A stretch of DNA of 64,000 nt from assembly GCA_015680905.1 (NCBI GenBank), contig CM027377.1:35302501-35366500 (forward strand), given 5' to 3'. Each line of letters opens with the position of its first letter. The first letter of the stretch is position 1. Of this stretch, positions 36,058 to 50,020 are shown one piece after another. The translations under genes were made by a program, and so were the position numbers. The notes beneath the pieces were generated by a model. It was not told the origin of the DNA. It saw only the letters and a program-made list of their open reading frames with translations, and made no database searches. Origin of the DNA: Coptis chinensis (taxonomy: Eukaryota; Streptophyta; Magnoliopsida; Ranunculales; Ranunculaceae).

Positions 36058-36979
36058 TGATAAACACTTAAAACTGCAGTTTTAACCCCTTAATAGTATT
36101 ACATTTAGGCCAATTATATTTATAATAAATAAGAGTTAGTATTGTTTACGTGTTTTTGTGTATTTCAGGTCTTGAAGTTGTTTATATACTTAAAGACGTC
36201 ATTTTGCATGGAAAATGAGTCAAGATGATTGCTAGAAGAGTTTTATGCTTAAAGCCCAAGCTAGAATCAAGAAGAAAAAATATTTTCAATCCCAGTCAAA
36301 GCTGGAAAGTCAAAGTCAATTTGGGTAGAAAAAAGACAAAAAACCATCACAACTTCAAAATGGCGTATCTTTGGACTCGGGCCTTAGAATTAGGCCTACT
36401 TTATGTCAAAATGACCGGCTCGGAACAAGTTTTCCAATGGTCTTGGATTTGCCCCAATCAAAGTTGCAAAAGTGGGCAAAAAAAGGCACTGAAGTATTTT
36501 CCAACAACATTGGCCCTTTTAGACTTAACCTAGTAGACTTTGAGCTCACTTTAGAGGCCCAAAGTCTAACCTCTAGGCCTATGATGAAAATGTAAATTTA
36601 ATCCTCTCCTATATAAAGAGGATTAAGGCTAAACTTAATACTTTTCTCTTAACTCCCCTTTCTTTAGTTTAGTATAATTTAGATTAGTTTAGGGTTAAGT
36701 AATTAGGGTTTATAATTGCAGCCTCCATAAAATCTCTATTAAAACACCTTAAAGTTATTAGTTTTAATACAAGTTTAATTATGATTATGTCTCTCTTTTC
36801 TTATTGCTTTAGTAGAATAAATCTAATAGCATAAAGCTAAACTCCCAAATAGAAGGGGTTTATAAAGCCACATAAGGATTATAGCTAATTAATTATAGTT
36901 ATATATTGCATGTTTTGTAATTAGAACTTCGAGTTCATTGTTATGAGATTTTAGAGATAGAACTCATAACATTGAACTA

Positions 36980-37803
36980 TGAAGTAGTTTTATTATATTA
37001 AATATTTCAAAGATTATTTGATTGAGGTTCACCATAAATTGTTTAGAACTTGGATTGAATGGGAGTTGTGAAGGAGGAAAGGTAGTACTTTTAGCTTTTA
37101 GGACTTGTTTTTGTTGACTAAACTTGTATTGAAAGAAAACTCAAAGGAAACAAATTGATTGATGAAAGAAAACTTGAAAGGAACTTGTTTGATTGAATGA
37201 TTGAAACATAAACTTGAAATAAAAAGGATTGAATTGAAAAACAAAAAGTAAAACAAACTTGAATGTAAATGACTTGAAAAATAAATCCTACACTACTCCT
37301 ACATGACACTAGAATAAGTTTAGGTGCCTTCTCTCCTCCTACTTTTTGGTTCTTATACTCCTACTTTTACAAAAGTCTGATTTGTCTTCTCCATCTGCAA
37401 TCAAGACACCTCACCTTGTTTGCTTTATGTTTTTCCTTTTTATTTTTCCTTTTGCTTTTTCATGTATTCTTAATCAAGCTAGGTTTTGAGCAAGTCTTCC
37501 TTTGTATCAAGGTCATCCCTCTCTAGTCTTCTGAGTTAAGGACGTGACTTTATTTCAGTTCTCTTGTGTTGAGTCTTTGACTTTGACTTTTTCAACACTT
37601 TTTCATAGTAGCTTCGAGTCTTCATAATAAGCATAAATAAGGCTCCTTTTGGTGCTAAGATACAACTTTTATGATAAGTGGTCTTGCTTCAAATATAACC
37701 CTGAAAAGGCAATAAAAGCTATGAGTTGTCTTTTCATTATGCATAAGAAGGGTTGCAATACAGTAATGTAAGGGTAATAAAACACACATTTGGGAGCTGA
37801 TCA
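36980..37803 (+). mobile_element. Solo LTR, family X, copy 2 (inside type B LTR)
   Basis: Starts TGAAGTAGTTTTATTATA and ends GGGAGCTGATCA, flanked by AACTA at 36975-36979 and 37804-37808. Comparing the uninterrupted inverted type B LTR confirms the empty site. Its right part plus flank was then duplicated in tandem. Confidence 0.75.
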
Positions 37804-38345
37804 AACTAGAGGTTAGAATCCCCACCAAAGAGTTGTCTTCTCTCCTCCTACTTTTTGGTTCTTATACTCCTACTTTTACAAAAGTCTGATTTGTCTTCTC
37901 CATCTGCAATCAAGACACCTCACCTTGTTTGCTTTATGTTTTTCCTTTTTATTTTTCCTTTTGCTTTTTCATGTATTCTTAATCAAGCTAGGTTTTGAGC
38001 AAGTCTTCCTTTGTATCAAGGTCATCCCTCTCTAGTCTTCTGAGTTAAGGACGTGACTTTATTTCAGTTCTCTTGTGTTGAGTCTTTGACTTTGACTTTT
38101 TCAACACTTTTTCATAGTAGCTTCGAGTCTTCATAATAAGCATAAATAAGGCTCCTTTTGGTGCTAAGATACAACTTTTATGATAAGTGGTCTGAAATGC
38201 TCTGTAATATAACCTGAAAAAGGCAATAAAAGCTATGAGTTGTCTTTTCATTATGCATAAGAAGGGTTGCAATACAGTAATGTAAGGGTAATAAAACACA
38301 CATTTGGGAGCTGATCAAACTAGAGGTTAGAATCCCCACCAAAGA
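37328..38345. repeat. ~509-bp direct tandem duplication
   Basis: 37328-37836 is repeated at 37837-38345, starting CTTCTCTCCTCCTAC and running through the family-X LTR end and 33 bases of host LTR (AACTAGAGGTTAGAATCC). Including the flank shows that duplication followed insertion. The copies differ mainly around 37680-37715 versus 38190-38225. Confidence 0.85.
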
Positions 38346-38600
38346 TATTTGTGGGGATGATAATCTCTCATGCTAATAAAACTATGATTAGAGATAATCA
38401 TAGGTTTGCTAGAGATCAATAAACTAATTCAATAACTCGATTAATAGTTATTTGAATTACTTGGTGGAACAACACATCTCTATTATCTCTAAATCATCAT
38501 TAAATTTACTATTTTCTAGCACTCATATATTACTCTCATCATCTAGTTATTAGTTATTTTCCATGTTTATTCATTAAGTGTTTGAGAAGCAAGAGTAGAG

Positions 38601-38969
38601 CGACCTCGTGACTCATCTATGCTATAGATTATGTTATAAGAATTGATTAGAATTAAGTATTGATAGCATAAGAATAGTAGTAGCAAACCATTGTTTTTAG
38701 AGTGATCAAATGACGCAGCTTGCCATCTTGTTTTCTCTAGCAAGATTAAACCTATAAAATATTGTTCACTAGTTCTTGAATTTTTATTGTGTTCGTACTG
38801 TTCAAATTTCTCATTTTTTTTTCTACTGATGCCTGAGTGCATACCCGTGTTGAAAAACCAACTCCTTGCACCACAATGAACTAATTGAAAAAAAATCCAG
38901 CCAACTGCCCATAGTTTAGAGTTGTAATCGAATGTTGGGAGCATCAAATTCAGGCTCTCTCTCTCTCTC

Positions 38970-39007
<38 letters not shown>

Positions 39008-41087
39008 TGGAGCCTCAACTAATGGTTCACATACCAGTTTCATTTAGCTTTTACTTCAATTCTTTCTTGATAGGGTTTGATTGTCCATTTGTCCAGTTGG
39101 TGAAAAGAAGTATTATATGTTGTCCATTTGTCCAGTTGGCACTATTTCAAGGGCATAAAGGCGAGGACTTTGCTCTTGCTCTTTGAATTGGTAGACTATT
39201 ACTTCTAATTATGTATAACTTGCCTCTAGTTTGTTTCAATTATCGAGCTTTCTAAAATTTTAGGGTTATGATGATGTACATCACGGTTTTTTTGGTTCAA
39301 TACGTACTGTAACTTATTGTTTCAGCTTTAAAAAGTAATTGCTTTAGGCTTTTAAATTCTTATCTTGTTTTTGAAAATGACGAATGAGTAGGGATGTGCT
39401 TACTGTGGTTGCTTATTTTGTTAAGGTTTTACCTGTGCTTGCTTGAATATATATAACCTGACTGAGAGTTTTTCCTCGTCAGAGTTACAGTAGATTTTGT
39501 GAAGAAAAAAGGTGGTGATGTTGGTCGTTTAATTTAACTTTTTTTTAGCTCAGTTGAGCAAAAATTGCTGATAGACTTTGAGAGGCGCCATGGATTGATC
39601 TGGGTGATTATTAGTATAGCAATTTGTACACTGTAGTTGAGCATGAGCAAACTTTTCCACAAATGTAACAAGTTCTAAACCTTATTAATTATTTGTGCTG
39701 CAACTCAAATAATATATAAATAATAGGAAAGATCTATGTTGTTGATTTTCAGCTTTTCTCATTCCTCTATTTTTGCTCGACGGGTTCATGCGATTGTTTC
39801 TTGACTCTTTTTTCAAAGGTGAAATCATCTTTTACTTCTTCAATCTTATTTCAATTCATCTTAACTAGCTATGTTGTTTGTTTGAATGAACGAATGACTA
39901 TGTTTTCAGATGTTTAGTTTATTGTTATTAGTTATCACAACTTGTTTTTGGTATGATTTTGTTTGTTGAGTTGAGATCTATTTGTTTAAGTGATGCATTG
40001 CTCATTATAGTTATAGTCTTGTTGATGTATATATTGATGTTATGTTTAGTTATTGAGCTGAAGTTGGATTAGAGTGTAACTGATGTGTGTTTATTTGGAT
40101 TATGAATTAAATCTATGATAATAGTGAAGTTTAGCTAGTTATGAAGTGATTCATGGTAGATCTACTTAGTTGTTCTCATGGTTATTTATTGATTGCATTT
40201 TTAGCTGAGTAGACTTCTTTTTCTTTGAATTGTTTGTTGTGGTAGTTAATAGTAAATTCATTAGCTCTAAAATTGATTTAGACTAGTATCTGATCTGTGT
40301 TAGATTTAGTTATCAGTTTAGGAAATATTTTGCATGATTAATGAACGTAATTTGTCCTCTGATGAGCAGTTAATGGCAGTTGAATAATTGTGAAATAGAA
40401 TATTATTATGATCATCCAAGACATGAGAGAAAATCAGTTAATAAATCATTAAAATAGTCTAGTTGTCATCATGAAATTTATTTTGATTTTGGTCATTACT
40501 ATTATTAGTATCAGTGGTCCCTTTGTTCACAGTTTGATTTGTGGAACAAATTATTTTGACTAATTGATTGACACATACTCTAAATTTTAAAAACTTGTTT
40601 TTCTTGTAAGGTTCAATGGGAATTACACTTTTTTAATGGAAAGAGGTTAATTATTTTGGTTTGGTTATGATAGTCGTTATAATTTATTCTATCGAGTGGT
40701 GCCTTCCTGACGACGATGTTGTATAGTATGCGTGGAGCAAATGATGATTGTTTGACTGTAATTTAACCTTTGGTTTTTAGGTCAACTTATACTCTGTTAA
40801 ATCTAGGTTATTATAAATCCATTATATACTTTATTTTAGTTTTTCTATCGATCAGGTTGTGCACATTTTTCAAGTAGCATGCACGATCTTTTTGATACAA
40901 AAACTATATTTTAATATGTCTTATATGGGGATTTTTTTTTCTTTCTCCCTTTTTTATTTTTTATTTTTTATTTTTTATTTATTTCGTATGGAGGAACTAT
41001 GGAGATAAAATTTAGATGCAGTCTATTAATATCGTGTTGTTTTGTCTAATTTGAACTTTTCTCTATACTTCTAGGACTTTTATCATC
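38601..41087 (+). other. Upstream region of eEF1A copy, probably including its 5' UTR intron
   Basis: No coding sequence. Plant eEF1A genes carry a long intron in the 5' leader. Here a T-rich stretch ends with a good acceptor (ACTTCTAG at 41067-41074) just before the start codon, and a possible donor (AAAG then GTGAAATC) lies at 39818-39819. This suggests that the copy came with its leader intron and perhaps its promoter. The left boundary of the captured DNA is unknown. Confidence 0.4.
38954..39006. repeat. (CT)n then (CA)n compound microsatellite
   Basis: A CTCTCT run followed directly by about seventeen CA units. Confidence 0.9.
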
Positions 41088-41960
41088 ATGGGTAAAGAGA
41101 AGGTTCATATCAACATTGTGGTCATTGAGAGGTTTGAGAAAGAAATTGTTGAGATTAACAAAAGGTCATTCAAGTATGTCTGGGTTCTGGAAAAACTCAA
41201 GGCCGAGAGGGAACATGGTATCAACATTGATATCGCACTATGGAAGTTGGAGACCACCAAGTACTAGTGCACTGTTATTGATGCTCCAGGCCATCCTGAT
41301 TTCATCAAGAACATGATTACTGGTACTTCACAAGCAGATTGTGTTGTCATCATTATTGACTCAACCACTGGAGGTTTTGAAACTGGTATTTCCAAAGATG
41401 GTCAAACCCGTGAGCATGCTCTACTTGCCTTCACTCTGGGAGTCAAGAAGATGATTTGCTATTGTAACAAGGTATTACTAAAGTGTTATGTTTATGGAAA
41501 TATTTGTATGATTTTTTGTATATTTGACAAGTTTCAAATGGATTATTGTGTAGATGGATGCCACGACTCCAAAGTATTCCAAGTCTAGGTATGAGGAAAT
41601 CATGAAGGAAGTCTCTTCCTACATGAAGAAGGTTGGCTACAACCCTGACAAAATACTCTTTGTTCCCATCTCGGGTTTTGAGGTGACAACATGATTGAGA
41701 GATCTAACAACCTCGATTGGTACAAGGACCCAACCCTCCTTGAGGCACTTGACTTGATCTCAGAACCCAAGAGACCTACAGACAAGCCTCTCCATCTCCC
41801 ACTTCAGGATGTTTACAAGATTGGTGGTATTGGAACTGCGCCAGTTGGTCGTGTCGAGACTGGTTTGATCAAACCTGGTATGGTTATCACCTTTGGCCCT
41901 ACTGGATTGACCATTGAAGTTAAGTAAGTCAAAATGCATCATGATATGCCATTTCAAAAT
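41088..41960 (+). pseudogene. Translation elongation factor eEF1A copy, intron-containing, truncated
   Basis: eEF1A is the GTPase that brings aminoacyl-tRNA to the ribosome. Exon 1 (41088-41471) begins [13 protein letters not shown] and jumps straight to ERFEKE, so the P-loop region of about 24 residues that binds GTP phosphates is missing. TAG replaces a Tyr codon in TTKY at about 41265. The G3 and G4 regions (DAPGH, CNK) remain, but the latter is split by a GT-AG intron (41472-41553) at the usual plant position before [14 protein letters not shown] deletion near 41682 shifts frame after PISGFE. A stop at 41924 follows TIEVK, and the match fades by 41960; domains 2 (rest) and 3 are absent. 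The retained intron excludes a retrocopy. Confidence 0.88.
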
Positions 41961-42365
41961 TTTTGTTGTCCATTGAGCCTATTACAAATGAGAAGAAAAG
42001 TGGTATGATAATTATGTCTAGTATTGTCATATATGTTGCTCTTGATGAATGCAAAAGTTTCAAATCATGAGTTGTCTTAAATCTTAATGCTTACAGGAGA
42101 TTGCCTAATGTCTATCTCTCTAACTATTAAGGCAAACTTTCAACCAGGATTTTTTTTTTTTGTTTTTTTTCCCATGTATACTTAAGGTTTACACATTCAA
42201 TACAAAATTTTGTACACGCAAACATATCTAGCCTAGTTTCTTTCAACCATTTTGTGTGACTTATTGTGGTCTAAGTTTCGGCTTCTAAAGTGTTGAAATT
42301 TTAGTCCCTCTTGGTACCTAACTACCTATTCTCCATTTTCAACAAATTCTCAAAACTGTCTGACC
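41961..42365. other. Spacer right of eEF1A copy
   Basis: AT-rich DNA with no gene recognised. Continues after 44948 as the far side of a solo-LTR insertion. Confidence 0.4.
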
Positions 42366-42370
42366 AAGGT

Positions 42371-44943
42371 TGTCACACCCCAAATTTTGATAATTCGGAT
42401 AACATAATTAATATCCGACTCCTCGATATCTGAGATGTGACAACTACCTCAAAACCCAAACTATCACATAAACCCTAAAGTATAATAACACATACGGAAA
42501 ATCTAAATAATAAATATTCAAAACAATTATCTCATCATTTTGAAAACTTGCAATCAAATTTAGTTACAAACTTCCTTACTTAACAATTCAAAAAAAAAAT
42601 TAAAACATCTGTCCCCAACAAATTCCACTACATCTCAGAGGAAAATGAAACGACATCTTATTAAAAATAAATGCTAACATAAATCATGAGAAACACGCCA
42701 CCTTCTCAAACATCAGCTAACCCTGTCCAGGCTGATCGACTATGTTCATATAGGAACACACCCGATTAGCAAATATGCAAATTGGGTCAACATTTTAAAC
42801 AATGCAGGTATGAGTAGCCTTAAAAAAACCATTTAGATATACATAATACTTCATTCTTTATATGGCAGGTAATTCCTCTACCGAGGTGCCTTAGCTTAAG
42901 GTAGTTAGTTCCTTCATAGAGGCACCTTAGCTTCTAACTAAGAGTAAGTAAAACTTATGGTATCCTAGTGCTTACCTTTATGCATGCTCTATCACAGAGT
43001 GGGTCCTCTCTACAAAAATAATTAGTTTAACCCACTCTCCTGCAAAATAATTTGTAATAATAATATCATAAAATGAAACTTAACTTGTAAGTCTTAAAAC
43101 AATAATCACACGGGAGGAAAGTATCATATCAGTAGCGTTTATCAAGTGCCCCTAACAACACGTCGTCTCTATGTCTTACCTAGTTTCCCTGTCTACCACA
43201 ATCACTTCCCAACGCCGAACATGTACATCCAGATGCCTCCCCTCACATAATGAAGCACTCCATGCGTAGTTACCCTAGGCGGGATACTGCATACTAGGTA
43301 ACCCTCACACGAACGCCATTATGTGGGTACTGCCACTATTCGGCACAAAATATTGCGCGTCTCATTCTAAATTTTGCGAACGAGATAATCAAGCCACTAT
43401 TCGGCTACGATTGCCCTACACCTGGGTCAATCAACATCTTATACGCCCTATACAAGGGCCAATCATATTAAGTATGCCCTACATAGGGGCTAATCATATG
43501 AGTTGTGATAACTAGGTTCTAGGATTTTCGTTACGTAATTTATTCAAAATTATGTCTATGTATCTTAAAATTCAATCTCGTCATGTGTAAATAATTTCAC
43601 AATATCAACGTCAAATCTTTCTTAGATAATGACAAACTAGTTTATACAAGCTTCCACAACATGTTACCATTGGAGTAGTCCATAAAATTTAATATATAAA
43701 AAGTAACACAATAAACAATCAATAGTCCTAAACCGGTGTTCATCCAAATAGGTCCTGACGCAAACTCGTATGTAAAACACTTCAACCCATGGTCCTAATC
43801 CAACTAACCAAAACAAGGCCTAAAACCAAGGCCCAAACCTTTATAACCTGGCCCAACAATCTAAATAAACTTACGCCCATAAGTGAAATCTAAAATAAAA
43901 CACTCAAGCCCACAAATCTGATTACGGCCCACGCTCAAGCCCAACTAAAAGAACAGAATCGCTAGTCTCTTCTTCTTCCTCACCAACGCATCCCACCACC
44001 GGATTAGCCACCACAACAACCAACCCTACTCCACTCTAAACCCATCAGTTTTTCTCCTCCCTAAAAACCCCATTTTTTGACACATCTAAAACCCAATTCC
44101 ATCACTCGACAGAAATTTATCTCGGGTTATTAACGTCCACATGAGCTACTTCAACAGCACTCAACCAACAACCAAACCCCACCGAAACCATTCGGTTTTA
44201 ATCCCCAACAAAAACCCAACACTATTGTATAGTCAAAACTTGATTTCCCCATTCCTCACAAATCGCGTTTTGATGTCATTATTGCTTTAACAGTACCCAA
44301 ACCACAAAACTCAGAAAAACCAACCAAACAACATAATCCACAACTCATATGATCATTCAAGCAATTTAACAGTCCAACATATATATGAAAAGTTAACTTG
44401 CGCCAATAGCTAAACCAAAAACAAAGGAACTCAAATATCAAGTCGATGTAAGTAACAGTTCAAAGTAACGAACATTTGCATATCACCGTCTACTCCAGGA
44501 GCTTTGTGTTAGTGACTAAACAAATATGCGATATGCCTTTGGGTCAAATTAAATATATCAAGGTTCCACGAAAATCAAAGAATTAGATTACTAACCAGAA
44601 AAATATATGCTAATCAATCAACTAAAAACGTAAAATAAAAAGGCTCAGACTACTCACTCGTGATACGCTCCTGCTATCCGCTGATATCAGCTATTAGTAA
44701 ATCTCCAGCAAGAAGCCTCTCTTCTCCTCTATGTGAAAACTTTTTTTTTCTTCTCAGTGTAAAATAAACTCTATGTGTGAACTCCTTTTTGTTTTAAAAC
44801 CCTCCGAAAAACAAGAATGAAGGTTTATCTCTTTACCTATGGGGTTTCCTATCCTTAACTAATATTTATCCTATTTTTGTTTTATCTATTTTTTTTATTA
44901 TTATGGTACTAGGAAAATAAAAGAAATAAAACGGGGTGTTATA
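42371..44943 (-). mobile_element. Solo LTR, Tekay/Del-like, inverse orientation
   Basis: Left end TGTCACACCCC and right end CGGGGTGTTATA are the complements of the ends of 23639-27296 (last base pair of the terminus mutated). AAGGT at 42366-42370 and 44944-44948 is the target duplication. At 2,573 bp it is shorter and lacks the TTGAC array. No coding sequence. Confidence 0.78.
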
Positions 44944-44948
44944 AAGGT

Positions 44949-46305
<1,357 letters not shown>

Positions 46306-47164
46306 GATTTCATTGAAATATATTGATGAACAGTAGTATGAGAGATGCTTGAATAGTAGAGAAAGAGGTGAAAATAGTAGATAAATACTCTCTAAATCAT
46401 GTGAGATAAAGGGGAGTAGTCGTGTTCGCCAAACTCTAATTCGTACACTATTTGGATGCGAATATAGATTGCAAATATGCTTCACTAATAAGAGACAAAA
46501 TAGTAGATAGGAGTTGAAAACAATAGATTTAATTGATGAATAAAGGAATTAGAAGGGGTTTAATCCACCATGTGATTCGATTTACTATTAGTTAGTATCG
46601 AATCGCTTTTATTGATCCCTAGTGAAGACCAAGTCCTCTCAGATTGTGGTTTCAATAGAAAGAGAGTGTAGCTCCACTACAAATCTCTTTGGTGGTGGCT
46701 CTATACTCTAGTTTTCCATTATGAGCTCTATCTCTAGTTACTCATAACGAAGAACTTGAAGTTCTTATTTGCAAAACAATAAATACTAATGGTTAATCAT
46801 CCTCACATGGCTTCATAAACCTCCTTTAATGGAGGTTTAGCCTAGTGTCATAGGAATCATATTACTTAAACAATAATAAGAAGACATCATAAAGTAAAGA
46901 CAATAATTGAAATTAACTAAGGTTTTTATTGAATAAGAAATTAATGGTGGCTACAAACTAAATTATTCTAACCCTAAACTAAATTACAACTAAACTAAAT
47001 TAATTAGAGACTAAAGGAAGAAGGAGATGAAGTGTTTAGCCTTAACTCTCTTTATATAGGAGAGGGTTAGGATTACATTTTCGTGCATGGGCTAAAAAGG
47101 GAGACTTTGGGCCTCTAAAGTTAGCCCAAAGTCCATTAGGTTAAGCCTAAAAGCAGACAATGGG

Positions 47165-47673
47165 TTTAATCTCCCTGCTACTTAAATGGTTGCACAAAAA
47201 CCCCCTGTAAGCGAGCAAATGCATAAAACCTCCCTATTATTTAAAACATAACATCAAAGCCAAAACAGACCAAAATACCCCTATAAAAACCGAGATGAAG
47301 TCATCAATCTTTACTTATAATTTCGGCTTAAGGACAAACCAGGCTGACGTCATCCTATGTAAATTTGTATTTACATATGACAATATAAAATTACACAGTC
47401 TTCTTAACCTATTTAAATTTAAATTTTCATATGAAATTTTTTTTCATAAGAAAATTTAAATTTATATTCTGTCTGGTGTTGTCGGAAAATTTTCAATCCC
47501 AAAAGTTACTATATAAATTTAAGTTTTCATAGCTCCAATGACTATATAAATATAGTTTTACATATATATGATTATCTAAAAATACATTTATATATATTCT
47601 GTCAGGTGTCGGGAAATTTTCAATCCCAAAAGTTACTATGTAAATTTAAATTTTTATCGCTCCAATGACTATG

Positions 47674-47749
<76 letters not shown>

Positions 47750-47945
47750 CATTTACATATAGTCGGGAAATTTTCAATCCCAAAAGGGTAAAAAAGAAAA
47801 TAAGATAAAATGGGAAATAAAAACAGACCAGATTCTATCTCTTTTTTGGAAAACAGGGAGGTTATTTAACGAGACCTAAATAATAGGGAGGTTATGTGAT
47901 ATGGGTCGATGGGAGGGAGTTTATACTCAACTGAATTAGAACCAA
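47165..47945. mobile_element. Unclassified insertion with inverted CTCCCT motifs
   Basis: Absent from the type B LTR at 36058. Near the left end is AACCTCCCTATTATTTA and near the right end its complement TAAATAATAGGGAGGTT, plus further CTCCCT/AGGGAG words nearer both tips, as in some non-autonomous DNA transposons. Exact ends and target duplication are unclear. Confidence 0.45.
47468..47790. repeat. ~130-bp tandem units plus (AT)n
   Basis: GAAATTTTCAATCCCAAAAG or a close variant recurs at about 47485, 47608 and 47763 inside units of roughly 130 bases. A long (AT)n run fills 47677-47742 between the second and third. Confidence 0.8.
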
Positions 47946-48431
47946 GGGGCTGAGCCTCATTTCTTGAGTCTAAAAGGGCCACAGCTGCTGGAAATTACTT
48001 CTGTGTCCTTTTCATCCACTTTTATAGCTCTTATTTGGGTAAGACCGGGTCCATTGGATAGCTGATTCCGAGTCGGTCGTTTTGACATAAAGTAGGCTCA
48101 ATTCTGAGGCCCGAGTCCAAAGATACAGCCTATTGAAGTTCTGTTAACTTTTCTGCCATTTTTCTACCCAGATTAACTTTGACTTCCCAGCTTTGACTGG
48201 GCTTGAAAAAGGCTTTTCTCCATGATGTTTGGGATTTAAGTGTAGAACTTATTTAGCAACCATCTTGACTCGTTTTCCATGCAAAGGTAGTGTTTTTAGT
48301 CACCTAATCATCTTTAAGTCCTGAAATGTACAAAAACACGTAAACATTATTAACTCTTATTTATTATAAATATAATTGGCCTAAGAAGAACGCTATTAAG
48401 GGGTTTAAATTACACTTTTGGGTGCTTATCA

Positions 48432-50020
48432 CACCACCCCTAAACAACATTTTGCTTGTCCTCAAGCAAATATGAGAATTAAAAACAGATAAATGGCCAA
48501 AATGTGTCATAATTAATCTCGTTTCGCAGAGTGCAATTGCATTGACCATATGCAATAAGGCCTTAAACCACTAGGAATTCCCTAGTGGACGAGTTATAAC
48601 ATTGTAAGAGTTTTCCAGAGAAGGTACTCACAAACTTCATTTATACTACAATGACTAAGAGATAAAAATAAAATTTCCCAATTAATCTCAGATATCTATA
48701 CATCTCTATAACTATATAATAAGAACAATGCTTTTGAAACCTAAGCTAATACATGCATAATAATCAAATCATCTAAAAGTAAACATGCATGCAATGAACT
48801 ATGTTATGAAATACAATGACAGATCCGTTTATGAAACTTTTGGAATAACGTCCTTAAGTAGGTCATCATAATTTGTTAAGACAAAATACTCTGATTTTTT
48901 CACTCAAGTTTTGCTCACTCCAGTGTGTAGTGGGCACACATTTCCTCACAATCTCTGTGACGTCCAAGGGAGCCGAGGTTGATCAATCACATCTACCACT
49001 TACTATCATACCAAATTAATCCTAATTGAGCTAGAGGTCTTTATTAGGTGATGATACGGGGCTGAGGTGATGGTTTTAAGAAGAAATAGAATGGATATTC
49101 AAATAAACAAATCTGAGATAATAGGGTCTTCAATTACATGTACTAGAAAAAACCTTGTTCTTACTTTGCTTTTACACTTAGTTTTCATCCTTAGCCTTTT
49201 TATTTTGGTTTATTGACTCATTTTATTCTATTTTTGGAGTTTTTGTTTTATTTCTATTTTTAATTTTCTTTTCTTTTCTTTGGATGGAAGTTTTTTTTTT
49301 CTTTTCTAAAGCACTAACTAATTTTTGGTTTTCCACAGGTCTTTCTCTTTATTTTCTTTACTCATCCTATTTTTAGACTCATTCAAAGATGGGTAGGCTT
49401 ATTTTTATTTTTAATGGTTTAAAAGATGGATAAAGGATTTGTGGCTGTGAAAAGGCTAATGAAAAAGGCTCAGTGGGGTGACTAGCGGATAATTACTTAT
49501 AGGTACGAATTTTTAGCTATATCGGTCCAAAGAGAGCCTAAATTCTCGCTTAGGATATGGTATGTTGATCAAGCAAATGGATGTGTGATTTCTCTACTCA
49601 GATTATATGTCTCCTTTGTGTCATCACTCAGATATTTACTCACTTGAGGCTTTTAGGCTAGAATCTCACAGGATATATAAAATTAAGTAGTCTAACCTAG
49701 GTCTCAGAAAAATACTGTCAAGTACACTCATACATGTTCATGTAAGAAGTTAATGAAAAGATGTAATAACTATTACCTATGTATTAACCTAAGTTTCTAA
49801 GAACTATGCTTAATTCTATTGCTACTTGAGATTTCTAGACTAATATCATCATGGAAAAGGAAATAATACCATTATCCTAAGTGCATAGTATAAACTATTT
49901 TTATGTTTTTTCTACTTTTCTACTATAAATACGACTAATACGAAATATATAACCTAATATGTGCTTAGACATTTACAGCGTGTTTCTATACCACCCCCAA
50001 ACAGAATCATGCTTTGTCCC
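48432..50020 (-). mobile_element. Outer Athila element, 3' internal noncoding part
   Basis: Reverse complement of the same region as inner element 59890-61409: both purine tracts, the palindrome at 48568-48588 and intervening landmarks align. It is cut at 50020 by the inner element; the sequence resumes at 63104 (target duplication GTCCC at 50016-50020 and 63104-63108). Confidence 0.8.

Larger units (their letters stand above)
36058..38600 (+). mobile_element. Athila-like LTR (type B), interrupted
   Basis: Begins TGATAAACACTTAAAACTGC at 36058. Matched piece by piece by the inverted LTR at about 46320-48431, including the leading 250 bases, the TATATAAAGAGGATTAAGGC region near 36611 and the part after 38317. 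A family-X LTR (36980) and a tandem duplication interrupt it. The right end is not sharply defined. Open frames within it (for example near 36225-36533) are not genes. Confidence 0.65.
46320..48431 (-). mobile_element. Athila-like LTR (type B), 3' LTR of the outer, minus-strand element
   Basis: Right edge is the complement of TGATAAGCACCC at 48431, preceded on the minus strand by a purine tract (GTTTAGGGGTGG, complement of 48432-48450), as at a 3' LTR. Matches 36058-38600 in pieces. A ~780-bp insertion occupies about 47165-47945. Confidence 0.65.

Noticed and set aside
36225-36595. Open frames of 74-102 codons
   Set aside because: They lie inside an Athila-type LTR, overlap in two frames and have no family-like composition.
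38932-39186. Frame with a long Thr-His repeat
   Set aside because: It is the (CA)n microsatellite read in frame.
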